From: Myxococcales bacterium
GTDB lineage: Bacteria; Myxococcota_A; Polyangia; Polyangiales; Polyangiaceae
Direction: 5' to 3'
Assembly: GCA_016794345.1 (NCBI GenBank)
Contig: JAEUKE010000066.1
Span: 1-64,000 of the forward strand
DNA length: 64,000 nt
Shown here: positions 24,394 through 35,131 of the stretch, in pieces
Layout of the letters: every line of letters begins with the position of its first letter
Position numbering within the stretch: the first letter of the stretch is position 1
Program-made: the position numbers and the translations under genes
Notes under the pieces: model-generated
What the model saw: only the letters and a program-made list of their open reading frames with translations
Databases searched by the model: none
Told to the model about the DNA's origin: nothing

Positions 24394-25062
24394 TCAGTAA
24401 AAGACGTTCTCGAGAGAGGTCATGACGGCGACGCAGCTCGCGAGCGCCCAGGAGCGCGCGGGCGTGGCCTCGTCGGCCGCGGCGATCGACGCGTACGACG
24501 CGGTGAGCGTCGCCACCTCGTGATCGGTCGCCTCGCGGCTCAGCGCGCGCCGGTAGAGCTCCCGGATCGACTCGGCCACCGCCGGGCTGGAGGGATCGAC
24601 AAGCGCCCCGCTCTGCACGTCCAGCCCCTTGAAGAGGACCGGGGCGCCACCAGCCAGGTCGGCGTCGACACGCTGCGCGCAGGCGGAGACGGCGACGCGC
24701 TCGTAGGCGAGGGGGCTCGTCGCGCTCGTCGCCGAGACAGGCTCGTAGAGCGCGCTCAGGTACGGGTCGGCTTCACCCATGACCACCTGGTGGAGGATCG
24801 CGCAATCGAGCAAGCCCAGCTCGGCGCAGACGCTCGCCTCTGGAATGGCGAGCGAGCGCGCCACGTCGCCGCGATAGCGAAGCGCGGTCTTCAGCTTGAC
24901 GAGCGCCTTGGGCGACGCGGCCGGCGCGGCAGGGTCTGCGCCGCCACCACCTCCGGCGCCGGTGCTCGTCGTCTTGCCGTCGGTCGTCTCGTCGTCGTCA
25001 CAGGCAGCCCCGTGGAGGAGGAGCGAGATGGTCAGGAGTGTCCGAAAGAAATCAGGGCGCAC
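24394..25062 (-). CDS. Lipoprotein in the DUF1501-like operon
   Basis: A 222-residue protein whose signal peptide ends in a lipobox (HGAACDD). After a Gly/Ala linker the domain has about six Cys and helices such as ESIRELYRRALSREATDHE, a helix pattern seen in DUF1553/DUF1592-type proteins. It may be a truncated relative of those heme-partner proteins but has no CxxCH. The start overlaps the upstream cytochrome gene by 11 nt, and the DUF1501-like gene follows by ten nt, so the three are translated together. Confidence 0.7.
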   Translation of the reverse strand: MRPDFFRTLLTISLLLHGAACDDDETTDGKTTSTGAGGGGGADPAAPAASPKALVKLKTALRYRGDVARSLAIPEASVCAELGLLDCAILHQVVMGEADPYLSALYEPVSATSATSPLAYERVAVSACAQRVDADLAGGAPVLFKGLDVQSGALVDPSSPAVAESIRELYRRALSREATDHEVATLTASYASIAAADEATPARSWALASCVAVMTSLENVFY

Positions 25063-26458
25063 CGTAGGCCTCCGTGTCGACGAGGACGTGCAACATGGCG
25101 AAGACGGAATGGCCGGGATCGGCCTTGAGCGATTGCCAGACCGCGTCGTAGTCGGCGTGGATGTCGGCCTGGTCGACCGACGGCTCGGCGCCGACGAGGA
25201 GCTTCCAGTAGTCCTCGACCACGGCTCGATAGAAGTCGTCGCTGTTCGCCGCGACCTCGGCCCATTCGACCAATCCCGTTACCTCCTGCCCGAGGAGCTT
25301 GCCGGTCTCCGGGACGGCGGCCAAGAGAGGCTTGCCGAGCTCGCCGGCGAGCTCGCTCATTCGCGAAGGGTCATAGATGAAGTTCGGGTTCTGCAGGCCG
25401 TTGTAGCGCGTGAACGGATAGGTGAGCGGGTCCAGCGTCGCGTGGCACGTGGCGCAGCCCTCCGCCGCGACGCCGGAGCCGTCGTAGTCGACCGGCGTCG
25501 TGCCGTTCGGGTCGAGTCCCTCGAGCTTGGCGATGTCCAGGTTGAGGTAGCTGCGGTAGGCTTGCGCCGCGGCGGTGCGCGGCATCGCCGTGAACATCGT
25601 GTTGAAGAGGAGCACCCAGCTCGTCGTCAACGCGCCAGCGCGATACGTGTTCTGCATGGGCTGGCCGCTCACGTCCGCCTGCTGCGCGTAGACGGTCGGC
25701 GTCGTCCCGGCCGGAGACACGACCACGTAGCTCTTCGCCGTCAATACCTCGCGGACGTCGTGGCCGTCGAGGTGAGCCCAGGCGAACATCGCGTAGTCGA
25801 CGTCGTAGTCCGCGCCGAGGATCCCTTTGATCGCGAGCACGGGGCGGATCTTCCGGTGCGCGAGCTGCCAGACGGCGCCGTCGCGACCGCGCCAGAACTC
25901 GGTCTGGAGGCAGGCGTCGAGCGACTCGTGGATGGCCTGTCTCCGCTCGTCCTCCGTGAGCGCCTCGAAGGCGAGCACGTCTTCGTAGGCTGGCCGATGG
26001 CCGCAGAAGTCCTGCCAGACGCGAAGGTAAGTGAACCGCGAGTCCCACTCGCACACGTGATAGGGACCGATCGGCTCGTCCGGACAGACCGGCGCGACCG
26101 GGAGGCTCGTGGCGTCACCTGGGTAGCTGCCGGAGGCGATCTCGTCGGCGTTCGAATAGCCGTCCGCGTCGGCGTCCTGCGCCTCGAGCTCGGCGAGCAC
26201 GGTGGCCAGGTGAGCCTGGAACGCCGCGTCGTCGATCGGCGTCACCTTGGCGGAGAGCCCTGCTTCGATGGCCTGGCCGAAGGCATCGAGCGCGGGCGCT
26301 TCGGTATGGCACGTCGCGCACGGGGCCTCGCCGCTGGCCAGGCACATCGGCGCGTCCGGGTATGCGTCACAGAACAGAGCGGGCGCGACGGGTCTGGCTT
26401 CGGCGACGTGGCCGAGCAAGAGCGCGCCGAGGCCGCTCAACCAAGCGAGTCTTCGCAT
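25052..26458 (-). CDS. Exported diheme c-type protein
   Basis: About 468 residues from the ATG at 26458; a GTG six codons upstream is an alternative. The signal peptide is RLAWLSGLGALLLGHVAEA. Two heme c motifs are visible: CATCH near residue 48 and CATCH near residue 325. An EF-like DADADGYSNADE lies near residue 95 and may bind calcium. The middle shares helices with DUF1592/DUF1588 proteins (YRSYLNLDI, LDPLTYPFTRYNG). It heads the operon. A perfect palindrome and a possible sigma-54 promoter lie upstream, beside a sigma-54 activator gene. Confidence 0.75.
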   Translation of the reverse strand: MRRLAWLSGLGALLLGHVAEARPVAPALFCDAYPDAPMCLASGEAPCATCHTEAPALDAFGQAIEAGLSAKVTPIDDAAFQAHLATVLAELEAQDADADGYSNADEIASGSYPGDATSLPVAPVCPDEPIGPYHVCEWDSRFTYLRVWQDFCGHRPAYEDVLAFEALTEDERRQAIHESLDACLQTEFWRGRDGAVWQLAHRKIRPVLAIKGILGADYDVDYAMFAWAHLDGHDVREVLTAKSYVVVSPAGTTPTVYAQQADVSGQPMQNTYRAGALTTSWVLLFNTMFTAMPRTAAAQAYRSYLNLDIAKLEGLDPNGTTPVDYDGSGVAAEGCATCHATLDPLTYPFTRYNGLQNPNFIYDPSRMSELAGELGKPLLAAVPETGKLLGQEVTGLVEWAEVAANSDDFYRAVVEDYWKLLVGAEPSVDQADIHADYDAVWQSLKADPGHSVFAMLHVLVDTEAYGAP

Positions 26459-26470
26459 GGGGAGCGCATG

Positions 26471-26487
26471 AAGCACGGCGCGTGCCC
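26471..26487 (-). promoter_or_regulatory. Possible sigma-54 (-24/-12) promoter
   Basis: On the minus strand GGGCACGCGCCGTGCTT has GG and GC at the 12-base spacing of the TGGCAC-N5-TTGC consensus. It lies between the palindrome at 26536-26567 and the cytochrome gene. Transcription would begin only about three nt before the ATG at 26458, which is a weakness of this call. Confidence 0.3.
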
Positions 26488-26535
26488 GTCACGCTACCTC
26501 GATTTGCCCGCAGATCTCGCGGTCGGGCCCCCTCT

Positions 26536-26567
26536 GTCACGTGACACCCCGAGGGGTGTCACGTGAC
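26536..26567. promoter_or_regulatory. Perfect 32-bp palindrome, likely activator site
   Basis: GTCACGTGACACCCC and GGGGTGTCACGTGAC are perfect 15-bp arms around GA. Each arm contains the palindrome GTCACGTGAC. It lies three bases past the stop of the FHA sigma-54 activator gene and about 80 nt before the cytochrome operon. It may be the activator's binding site, or may act as a terminator hairpin for the activator gene; there is no T-tract. Confidence 0.6.
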
Positions 26568-26570
26568 CTG

Positions 26571-27953
<1,383 letters not shown>

Positions 27954-27983
27954 CCGCCGGCGATGGTAGCAGACGACCGCGCG

Positions 27984-29231
27984 TCAGAGCGGCAGGCGCA
28001 TCACCTCGGGCGGCGGCGCGGGCATGCCGGCGCGCTGCTGCGTGAAGTAGATGAAGCCGTCGTGGGCGTGCAGGGCGGTCGGGATCCGGATCCCTCGCGC
28101 GAGCACTCGCGCCGCTCCTTCTCGATACCGGACGAGCGAGCCGTCCTGCACGATGGGCACCGGGGCGGCGCACTCGTCGGGGCTCGCCGCCTCGATGGTG
28201 TAGATCGTAACAGTACCGTTAGCCTCTTCGAAGGCCTCGAGCAGGACGGCGTGGCCCAAGGTGTCGACGATCTTCGACGGCGTCCCGGCCGGCGGCACCT
28301 CGAGCAGCTCGCGGCGCCGGCAGTCGGCGAAGAAGACCTGCCCATCGACGAGGCCGACCCCGGTGGGCACCCCGTCGGCGACCGAATAGAGCGTCTCGGG
28401 GGCTGTCACGTCGAAGTTGCTCGCGGGCTTGCGGTGGACCCCGCCGCCGAGCACGCGGTTTGTCCACACGAGCCCGGTCGAGCTCGCGACGACCTCCCAC
28501 GCGTTCGAGGTCGACGGGTCGACGAAGACCGCGGGGGGACCAGGGAAGTCGGTGAGGCATTGGTCGATGCGGCCCGCGGAGGCGCCGGCCGGGTAGGCGC
28601 TCCGGTAGATGTGGCTGCCCCCGCGCGCCAGGTGGTCGAACGTGTCCTCGGCGGGACGGTTGTTCCATTGGCAGATCGAGGTCGACGGATCGCCCGGTGT
28701 CAGGTCGTAGTTCCGCGAGTAGATGCCGTCCGTCGCGTAGAAGTAGCGCCCCTGGTCGGCGATGATCCGCTCCGAGACCCGCTGGGCCAGGAGGTAATCG
28801 TCCGAGATGCTCCAGCTGTCCGGGCCGATGGTGAGGACGTCGATCGCACCCGTCGTGTCGGAGACCAGCGATGCAACCGCCACCTCCGTGGAGTCGGTCT
28901 TGCGCCCGAAGCCGAAGTCCAGGAGGGTCGCGCCGATGAGGAAATCGCCCATGCTGTGAGGTGCGCAGAGGCACGCGTCGCAGATCCCCTCCTCACATTC
29001 GTAACCGACCTCCCCGCAGTTGTTCGGGTCGGTCTCTCGCTCGGGCGTGCACCCGGGGTCCGCCCCGCCCCCGCCCCCGCTCGTCGACGTGGTCGAGCTC
29101 GTCGTGGACGAGGGAGCGCCGCCGGCGCCGCCGCCGCCCGTCCCGTCGGTGAGAAACTCGTCGAGCGGGATGAGGACGGAGCAGCCGGCGGAGGCGAGGC
29201 CCACCATTGCTGCGACCGAGAGCGCGCGCAT
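27984..29231 (-). CDS. Lipoprotein with a probable beta-propeller domain
   Basis: About 415 residues from the ATG at 29231, whose A is shared with the upstream stop (TGATG). The lipobox is LASAGC. A linker of Gly, Ser and Thr (to about residue 58) leads to a Cys-rich patch (about 60-90: CTPERETDPNNCGEVG). The rest is made of strands with motifs such as QGRYFYATDGIY, GGSHIYRSAYP, STGLVWTNRVL and DGQVFFADCRR, consistent with a propeller. Similar multi-domain surface lipoproteins are numerous in myxobacteria. It may be a sensor or a surface protein in the kinase/activator string. Confidence 0.7.
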   Translation of the reverse strand: MRALSVAAMVGLASAGCSVLIPLDEFLTDGTGGGGAGGAPSSTTSSTTSTSGGGGGADPGCTPERETDPNNCGEVGYECEEGICDACLCAPHSMGDFLIGATLLDFGFGRKTDSTEVAVASLVSDTTGAIDVLTIGPDSWSISDDYLLAQRVSERIIADQGRYFYATDGIYSRNYDLTPGDPSTSICQWNNRPAEDTFDHLARGGSHIYRSAYPAGASAGRIDQCLTDFPGPPAVFVDPSTSNAWEVVASSTGLVWTNRVLGGGVHRKPASNFDVTAPETLYSVADGVPTGVGLVDGQVFFADCRRRELLEVPPAGTPSKIVDTLGHAVLLEAFEEANGTVTIYTIEAASPDECAAPVPIVQDGSLVRYREGAARVLARGIRIPTALHAHDGFIYFTQQRAGMPAPPPEVMRLPL

Positions 29232-30109
29232 CAGAAGCGTCCCTCCAACCCGAGGCCGAATGGTCCGACGTCGATCCTGAGCGCGGCGGAGGCGGTCGAC
29301 GGTCCGGCGGGCTCCTGCGCGCCGACGACCAGGAGCACGATCGAGGTGATGGCGGCCGCGCCGCCGACGCCGAGGAACACGTCGCCGACGATGAAAAATC
29401 GGCGGACGTCGTCCACCTCCTCCTGGGTGCAAGGCCGGCACGCCTCGAGGTCGGATCGCTCGACGAGCCCGACGACCCCGAGCGCGCCCGACGTGGCGAG
29501 CGACGCGAGGCTCACGCTCCCCACCACGATGCCGGCGATCGTCGCGGCGGAGAGCCCCGTCGAGCCGGGGGAGGGGCGCGCCGGCTCCGCCGGCTTCCCC
29601 ATGCCCGGCCGCGCTCCGCACCTCTCGGCGCGTTCTTCTCCAAACCGCAGCGTCCGGAGCGACTCGCCGCGCGCAGCGACGATGGTCTGCTCCTCACGCG
29701 GAGCTCCGGCGAGCTCCACCGAGATCACGCGCTTGCCCGGGTCGAGCGCGACGGCCTGTCCGTCGGACCGCTCGGAGACGAGCACGCCGTCGACGCTCAC
29801 GCGTGCGTCGGTCGTGTCGCAGCCGTCGGGGCCGCGGGCGCGCACCGAGATCTTGGGCAGCTGCGTCTCGTATTCGTCCGCGAGCTTGGCGCAATACCCT
29901 CGGACGAGGTCGGGGCACGCGGGGAGCGCGCAGGAGCGCGCCAGCTCGAGCGCGGCGCGCAGGGAGCCTTCGGCGTTCTTCACCTGCGCGGCCTCGTGAT
30001 CGCTCACACATCGCTGGGCGGTCGCTCCCAGGGCCGCGTCCTGCGCCCGAGCGGTCCGAGTCACCAGCCCGAGGAGCACGAGCGCCGTCCACGTCGAGAG
30101 AAGCCGCAT
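29231..30109 (-). CDS. Exported protein with a PEGA-like domain and two membrane segments
   Basis: A 292-residue protein with a signal peptide (ALVLLGLVTRTARA). Residues 30-90 have four Cys and are helical. Residues 95-150 look like a PEGA-type surface domain (VSVDGVLVSE, LDPGKRVISVEL). Two hydrophobic helices follow (about 190-215 and 240-265), so the protein is probably membrane-bound with a large periplasmic N-terminal part. It lies 18 nt downstream of the kinase gene and overlaps the lipoprotein gene by one base, so the three are one unit. A role as ligand-binding partner of the kinase is a guess from context. Confidence 0.7.
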   Translation of the reverse strand: MRLLSTWTALVLLGLVTRTARAQDAALGATAQRCVSDHEAAQVKNAEGSLRAALELARSCALPACPDLVRGYCAKLADEYETQLPKISVRARGPDGCDTTDARVSVDGVLVSERSDGQAVALDPGKRVISVELAGAPREEQTIVAARGESLRTLRFGEERAERCGARPGMGKPAEPARPSPGSTGLSAATIAGIVVGSVSLASLATSGALGVVGLVERSDLEACRPCTQEEVDDVRRFFIVGDVFLGVGGAAAITSIVLLVVGAQEPAGPSTASAALRIDVGPFGLGLEGRF

Positions 30110-30127
30110 GCGAAAGGAGCCCTCAGG

Positions 30128-31759
30128 CTACAAGTAGACCCGGGCTCGATCCACTTCGGTCTTTTCGGTGTGACCGGGTTGTTTGGCCGCGCCGTGCTCG
30201 TCGTCGATGACGGACAGCGCGAGCTCGACGAGCTCGGCGACCTCCTCTCGGCGGGGCCGAGCGTCGGTCCGAAGCGCGCCGAGCGCGGCGCGCATCTCCG
30301 CGGCGCTGCCGAAGCGCTCGGCTCGGTGGCGCGCGAGCGCGGTCGAGAAGAAGCCGTCCCAGCCCTCCGCGAGGTCGGGGCGGATCGACCGGATCGAGCG
30401 GGGGCTCGCCTCGACGACGGCCAACAGCGTCGCCGCCTCGCTCCCTCGCCGGAAGAGCGGCTCGCCGGCAAAGAGCTCCCACAAGACGACGCCAGCCGCG
30501 AAGAGGTCACACCGCTCGTCCAGCGGCTCGGCGGCCAGCTGCTCGGGGGCCATGTACCCGGCGTGGCCTGCGATCGACGTCGCCTCGACGAGCGAGGCGT
30601 CACCGAGGGCCTTGGCGACGCCGAAGTCGGAGACCTTGACGTCGCCGTTGATCGAAAGGAGCACGTTGGCGGGGCAGAGGTCGCGGTGCACGATGCGCAG
30701 GGGCTGCCCGTTCGTGTCGCGAGCGCCGGCGTGTGCGTACTCCAGGCCTGCCAGGATCTCTTCCCCGATCCAGGCGACGACGTCCGGTCGCAGCTTGATC
30801 TTCCGCGTGGCCAGCCGCCTCATCCACGCGGCCATCGTCAGCCCGCGGACGTGCTCGAGGACGAGGAAGTAGGCGTCGCCGGCTCGCCCGAAGTCGAGCG
30901 TCTGCACGATGTTGGGGTGCACGAGGCGCGCCGAGAGCTCGGCCTCGGCGCGGAACGCGACGACGAAGCTCTTCTGGTCGGCGAGGTGTGGGTGCAGGAG
31001 CTTGATGGCGACGCGTCGCTCGAAGCCACCCTCCGGGCAATAGATCGCCTCGTGCACGGCGCCCATTCCGCCGGCTCCGATGCGCACGCCGAGCCGATAT
31101 TTGCCGAACAGATCGTCGGCGCGCACCTTCCGCTCGGCGCGGCCGATCGCTCTCCGGAGCGCCTTCGTGACGAGGAAGGCGAGCGCGCCACCGGTCAGGA
31201 ACGCGATGGAGCGGCTGATCTGCATCGGCGGTCGGAAGAGCGGCAGCTCGGTGCTCTCGGGCGAGAGCGCCCCGCGTAGCCAGAGGAAGTAGATCGCCAG
31301 GAACGCAACGCCGGACGAGGCTCCGATGACGAGCGGAGCGACGGGACGGAGGCGCGCCGTGGATGCGAGGAGGACACAAGCGTAGAGCATGGGCGAAACG
31401 AACGAGCCGAGCGCGTATTCGGCGCCCTGCGTCAGCCCCACCGCCACCAGGAAGATCGGGGGCATCGCGGCCTCGAAGGCGACGCCGATCCGCTGCGCGA
31501 GCGCGCCGCGTGGTCCCGGCAGCCACCTCTCTTGCACACGGAACCAGGCGAGCCCGAGCGCGCTGAGGCCGACCATGGCGTAGCCCTGCGGCAACGCGAG
31601 CACGTAGCCGACCAGGGCTCCCCCGAACATGCCGGCGACGGCGAGGATCTGGTAGGCGCGCGCGAGCGCGACGTCGAGCTCGCGCAGCTGGTCGCCGAGC
31701 GCCTCGTCGAGCGGCGCCCGGAGCGGGCTGTCGCGCGTCGGGGTGACGTCATCCACCAT
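30128..31759 (-). CDS. Membrane Ser/Thr protein kinase with N-terminal transmembrane helices
   Basis: A 543-residue protein from the ATG at 31759. The N-terminal 200 residues carry about six hydrophobic helices. A Hanks-type kinase domain follows (about 225-500): glycine loop GAGGMG, catalytic Lys in AIKLLHPH, HRDLCPANVL with Asp360, and DFG in VSDFGVAK, plus GYMAPEQ. The catalytic residues are intact. The domain order (membrane helices first, kinase at the C-terminus) is the reverse of the PknB pattern. It is the first gene of a minus-strand string with a PEGA-like protein, a lipoprotein and an FHA activator, which could read its phosphorylation. Confidence 0.93.
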   Translation of the reverse strand: MVDDVTPTRDSPLRAPLDEALGDQLRELDVALARAYQILAVAGMFGGALVGYVLALPQGYAMVGLSALGLAWFRVQERWLPGPRGALAQRIGVAFEAAMPPIFLVAVGLTQGAEYALGSFVSPMLYACVLLASTARLRPVAPLVIGASSGVAFLAIYFLWLRGALSPESTELPLFRPPMQISRSIAFLTGGALAFLVTKALRRAIGRAERKVRADDLFGKYRLGVRIGAGGMGAVHEAIYCPEGGFERRVAIKLLHPHLADQKSFVVAFRAEAELSARLVHPNIVQTLDFGRAGDAYFLVLEHVRGLTMAAWMRRLATRKIKLRPDVVAWIGEEILAGLEYAHAGARDTNGQPLRIVHRDLCPANVLLSINGDVKVSDFGVAKALGDASLVEATSIAGHAGYMAPEQLAAEPLDERCDLFAAGVVLWELFAGEPLFRRGSEAATLLAVVEASPRSIRSIRPDLAEGWDGFFSTALARHRAERFGSAAEMRAALGALRTDARPRREEVAELVELALSVIDDEHGAAKQPGHTEKTEVDRARVYL

Positions 31760-31836
31760 CGCCGATCAGTCTACTCTGGGCCCCTCCTTCGCTGGACGCC
31801 GGGTTGTGACCCTCGGATACACTCTCGCCCTCGCCC

Positions 31837-33312
31837 ATGCACGAGGTCGGCCCGTACGTGCTGCTCGCGCCGATCGCCGCCGGTGGCTTCGGCAAGGTCT
31901 TCCTCGCGCGGCGCCGAAACGTGGCCGGCTTCGGTCGGCTGTTCGCGATGAAATGCCTTCACGATCGCCACGTCGAGGACGGCGCGGCGCTCGCGATGCT
32001 CATCGACGAGGCGCGGCTCGCGTCGCGGATCAGCCACACGAACGTCCTCAGCGTCATCGACGTGGTCGAGCACCAGGGGGCGCTGTGGCTCGTGATGGAG
32101 TACGAAGAAGGGGAGTCGCTCGCGAGGCTCCTCGCTTCGGCCGAAGCGCGCGCCGAGCCGGCGTCGATCGCCGTGGTGACGGCGATCGTCACGGGCGCGC
32201 TCCGCGGTCTGCACGCCGCGCACGAGGCGAGAGGGGCTGACCAGAGACCGCTCGGGCTCGTCCACCGCGACGTCTCGCCGCACAACGTCCTCGTCACCTG
32301 TCACGGCGTGGCCAAGCTCCACGACTTCGGCATCGCCAAGGCGAGCGGCCGCCTCGCGCTCACGGAGCCGGGGCAGATCAAGGGCAAGCTCTCGTACATG
32401 GCGCCCGAGCAGCTCGCCGCGGGTGAGGTGGACCGTCGCACCGACCTCTATTCGATGGGGATCGTGCTCTGGGAGGGCCTCGCGGGCCGGCGGCTGTTCG
32501 AGAGCGCGACCCCGCTCCTCGCCGAACGCCGCCCGGACGGTCCCGCCATCGCCGCGCAGCTCGACGTCCCCGACGCGGTGCGCGCCGTCGTGGCCAAGGC
32601 GCTCCGGACGCACCCCGGCGCGCGATACGAGTCCGCCGCCGCGATGGCGCACGATCTCGAGTCGGCTACCCGGGTCGCGACGGAGCGCGAGGTGGCTGCG
32701 TGGGTCACGGCCGTCGCCGCGGACGCGCTCGCCTCGCGGCGGGCGCTCCTCGAGGCCGGTCGATGCGCCAGCGGCGACGGAGAAAAGATGACGGTATCGT
32801 CAGACGAAACGCAGTCTGCCGTCGAGATCGGCGAACAAGTCGCCGAGCCGCCGCCGCCGGCCGCCGCGCCGACCCCGACCGCTCCGCTCGAGCCGCTCCG
32901 ACCGGCGCCGGGGCGGGTCCGCCGGAGCGCCCGGCTGCTCTATGCAGCGGCGGCGGCGGCCGGGGTGGGGCTCGCCAGCGTCGCCGTCTTCGCGACGCGG
33001 TCGTCCCCCGCGACCGTCGCGTCCGTCCCCCCGACGGCCGCCGATCCCCTCGTCGCCTCCACGCCCGCGCCCCCGGCGGAGCCCGCACGGCCCCTGCTGA
33101 CGTCGGCGCGCGCCTCGTCTCCGGCCGCTCCCGCCCCGTCGGCGCCTGCTCTGCCGGCGCCTGCCCCGTCCGCCCCGGCGACGCGGCCGATCCCGGGCCC
33201 CAGCGGCTCTCCGCCCGCTCTCCGCCCGAGCGCACACCCTCCGTCGTGTGACCCGCCCTACACCATCAGCGACAAGGGCGTGAAGGTGCTCAAGGTCGAG
33301 TGCATCAGATAG
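31837..33312 (+). CDS. Ser/Thr protein kinase with a C-terminal membrane helix
   Basis: A 491-residue protein. The kinase domain spans about 1-275 with glycine loop AAGGFGKV, Lys in AMKCLHDR, HRDVSPHNVL (Asp145), DFG in LHDFGIAK and SYMAPEQL; all catalytic residues are present. A hydrophobic helix (LLYAAAAAAGVGLASVAVFA) lies at about 368-387. The rest outside is a Pro/Ala/Ser-rich stretch ending in a short Cys-containing tail (SCDPPYTISDKG, VECIR). This is a PknB-like layout with a low-complexity sensor region. It is divergent to the other kinase with a 77-nt gap. Confidence 0.9.
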   Translation: MHEVGPYVLLAPIAAGGFGKVFLARRRNVAGFGRLFAMKCLHDRHVEDGAALAMLIDEARLASRISHTNVLSVIDVVEHQGALWLVMEYEEGESLARLLASAEARAEPASIAVVTAIVTGALRGLHAAHEARGADQRPLGLVHRDVSPHNVLVTCHGVAKLHDFGIAKASGRLALTEPGQIKGKLSYMAPEQLAAGEVDRRTDLYSMGIVLWEGLAGRRLFESATPLLAERRPDGPAIAAQLDVPDAVRAVVAKALRTHPGARYESAAAMAHDLESATRVATEREVAAWVTAVAADALASRRALLEAGRCASGDGEKMTVSSDETQSAVEIGEQVAEPPPPAAAPTPTAPLEPLRPAPGRVRRSARLLYAAAAAAGVGLASVAVFATRSSPATVASVPPTAADPLVASTPAPPAEPARPLLTSARASSPAAPAPSAPALPAPAPSAPATRPIPGPSGSPPALRPSAHPPSCDPPYTISDKGVKVLKVECIR

Positions 33313-33388
33313 TCCCTCGTGGTGCGCCTCGCCCCGCCCCGCGGCGCCCTCTCCACGCACGTAGCAGGCGACCTCACTGGCCCGCCGC

Positions 33389-34200
33389 TTGAATGCGATT
33401 GCGAGCGTGCGCGTCGCCTTGGTCTCCACCTCCGCCCCTCCCGACACCGCCGCTGGGCTATGGGGGCACCGAAATGGTCGTGGCCGAGCTCGCAGGTGGG
33501 CTCCGTGCGCTGGGGCACCACGTGCTCGTCTACGCCACGGGCGACTCGACCTGTGCGGGGGAGATCGTCTCGCACCTTCCGGCGAGCGTCTGGCCGCCGA
33601 GCCCAGAGGCCGAGCGCGCCCACGCCTCGCAGGCGCTCGCTGACGTCGCCAACCGCGACGTGGACATCGTCCACGTGCACAGCGCGGAGGCGCTCTCCTA
33701 CCACCGGGCTTGCGCGGCCCCGTGTGTCGTCACGATGCACCACGCGCGTGTCGACGGGCTCGTGCCGCATTACCTGAGCTTCGGCGACGCGCACCTCGTC
33801 GCCATCTCCGCGCAACAGCGAGAGCTGCACCCCGAGCTGGCGTTTGCGGGGGTCGTCCACCACGGGCTGGACCCGGCCGGATTCGCGCCGGGCTCCTGCG
33901 CCAGCGGGTACGCGGCCTTCATCGGGCGCTTCTGCGAGGACAAGGGCGTCCATCACGCGATCGACGCCTCGCTCGCAGCCGACGTCCCCCTCCTCCTGGG
34001 CGGGGTACCGCCCCCGCGCTCGACGACTCGGAGCGCTACTTCCTGACCGAGGTCCGGCCCCGCATTCGAGCGACCGACGAGCGGGTGATCTGGCTCGGCG
34101 AGATCCGGCACCGGGCGAAGGTCTCGCTGCTGCGCGACGCATGCGCGCTTTTGTTTCCCGTGGAGTGGGAGGAGCCATTGGGTCTCGTCATGATCGAGGC
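33389..34200 (+). pseudogene. Frameshifted family 4 glycosyltransferase
   Basis: Pieces of one GT4 protein are spread over two frames. The N-terminus VRVALVSTSAPP is in one frame from 33389 (TTG); near 33435-33445 the match moves to another frame (PPLGYGGTEMVVAELAGGL, YATGDST, VDIVHVHSAEALSYH, GRFCEDKGVHHAID); near 34010-34020 it goes back (SERYFLTEVRPRIRA, RVIWLGEIRHRAKV, LLFPVEWEEPLGLVMIEAM). It ends at the family's GLVMIEAM segment, losing the last part. Two frameshifts and a missing end make a working enzyme unlikely. Sequencing error could explain one shift but not all of this. Confidence 0.75.
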
Positions 34201-34204
34201 GATG

Positions 34205-34613
34205 CTGGGCGCAATTTGGGCTCCAGTCCGGCGCCATGCAGATCTTCGAAGGGCTGCTCGGCGCGCTCGAGGCGTTCCGCGATCATCGGCTCCCCGAGCT
34301 CTTCTGCGGCATGGATCGCGCGTCGGGTGTGCTCGCGCGCTACCCCGTGGCGTGCAGTCCGCAGGCCTGGGCGGCCGCGGCGCCGTACCTGCTCGTGCAG
34401 TCCGTGCTCGGGATCACCGTCGAGGCGCCCGAGCGGAGGCTCTTGGTGCGCGATCCCTGCCTCCCGCGTGGCATCAACCAGATCACGATCGAGGGGCTGC
34501 GCGTGGGCCCGGCGCGCGTCAGCCTGCGCGTCGAGCGTGAGGGGGCGCGTGTCCACGTCGACGTGATCGACGTGACCGGCGGTGAGCTCCGCACTTCGAT
34601 CGAGCTCACCTGA
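34205..34613 (+). pseudogene. C-terminal remnant of an amylo-alpha-1,6-glucosidase-type gene
   Basis: From about 34215 the plus strand reads like the end of a glycogen-debranching-enzyme-type glucosidase: SSAMQIFEGLLGALEAFRDH is expected there, and the visible text includes LPELFCGMDRASG, ARYPVACSPQAWAAAAP, VQSVLGITVEAPERRL and a beta-sandwich end to residue 125. The family is about 700 residues, so some 80 percent is absent. The remnant is joined within roughly 15 nt to the glycosyltransferase remnant. These two genes are often neighbours, so one internal deletion probably made the joint. Confidence 0.7.
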
Positions 34614-34664
34614 GCGGACCGAGTTGGCGCGCGGGTTGCCATGAACCAAATGGTCGGAGGAAAG

Positions 34665-35129
34665 ATGGCCACGCGAGCCGTGCACGAGCTCCACGCAGAA
34701 GAGCGCGTTCATCCGTCTGTCGACATCACGCGCGTCCTGGTCCCGTTGGGGCGCGCGCTCTTCGCGGCGGTCTTCGTCATCGCGGCCGCGGGCCATTTCA
34801 CGCAAGGGGTGATCCGTTATGCCGCGTCGGAGGGGGTGCCATTGGCGACTGCGCTCGTTCCCGCCTCGGGATTGCTGGCGCCCGCCGGTGGGCTCAGCGT
34901 CGGGATCGGCTACAAGACGAGAGTCGGCGCGCTCCTCCTCATCGTGTTCCTCGTGCCCGTGACGTTCTGGATGCACGACTTCTGGAACGTCGCGGACGAG
35001 AGCATGCGGCTCGTCCAGCGGGTGATGTTCCTGAAGAACGCGTCGATGCTCGGCGGGGCATTCCTGCTCGCCTACTTCGGGGGCGGTCCGTTCAGCGTCG
35101 ACTCGCTCCTGGAGGACCGAGGACGCTGA
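34665..35129 (+). CDS. DoxX family membrane protein
   Basis: About 154 residues. The ATG at 34665 has GGAGGAAAG right before it, a better start than the ATG at 34641. Four hydrophobic helices are visible: ALFAAVFVIAAAGHF, ALVPASGLLAPAGGLSVG, ALLLIVFLVPVTFW and ASMLGGAFLLAYFG, with the family's FWMHDFW segment between the third and the fourth. DoxX proteins are small inner-membrane proteins connected to oxidative or thiol stress in several bacteria. It is convergent with the activator gene, three bases from its stop. Confidence 0.85.
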   Translation: MATRAVHELHAEERVHPSVDITRVLVPLGRALFAAVFVIAAAGHFTQGVIRYAASEGVPLATALVPASGLLAPAGGLSVGIGYKTRVGALLLIVFLVPVTFWMHDFWNVADESMRLVQRVMFLKNASMLGGAFLLAYFGGGPFSVDSLLEDRGR

Positions 35130-35131
35130 CG

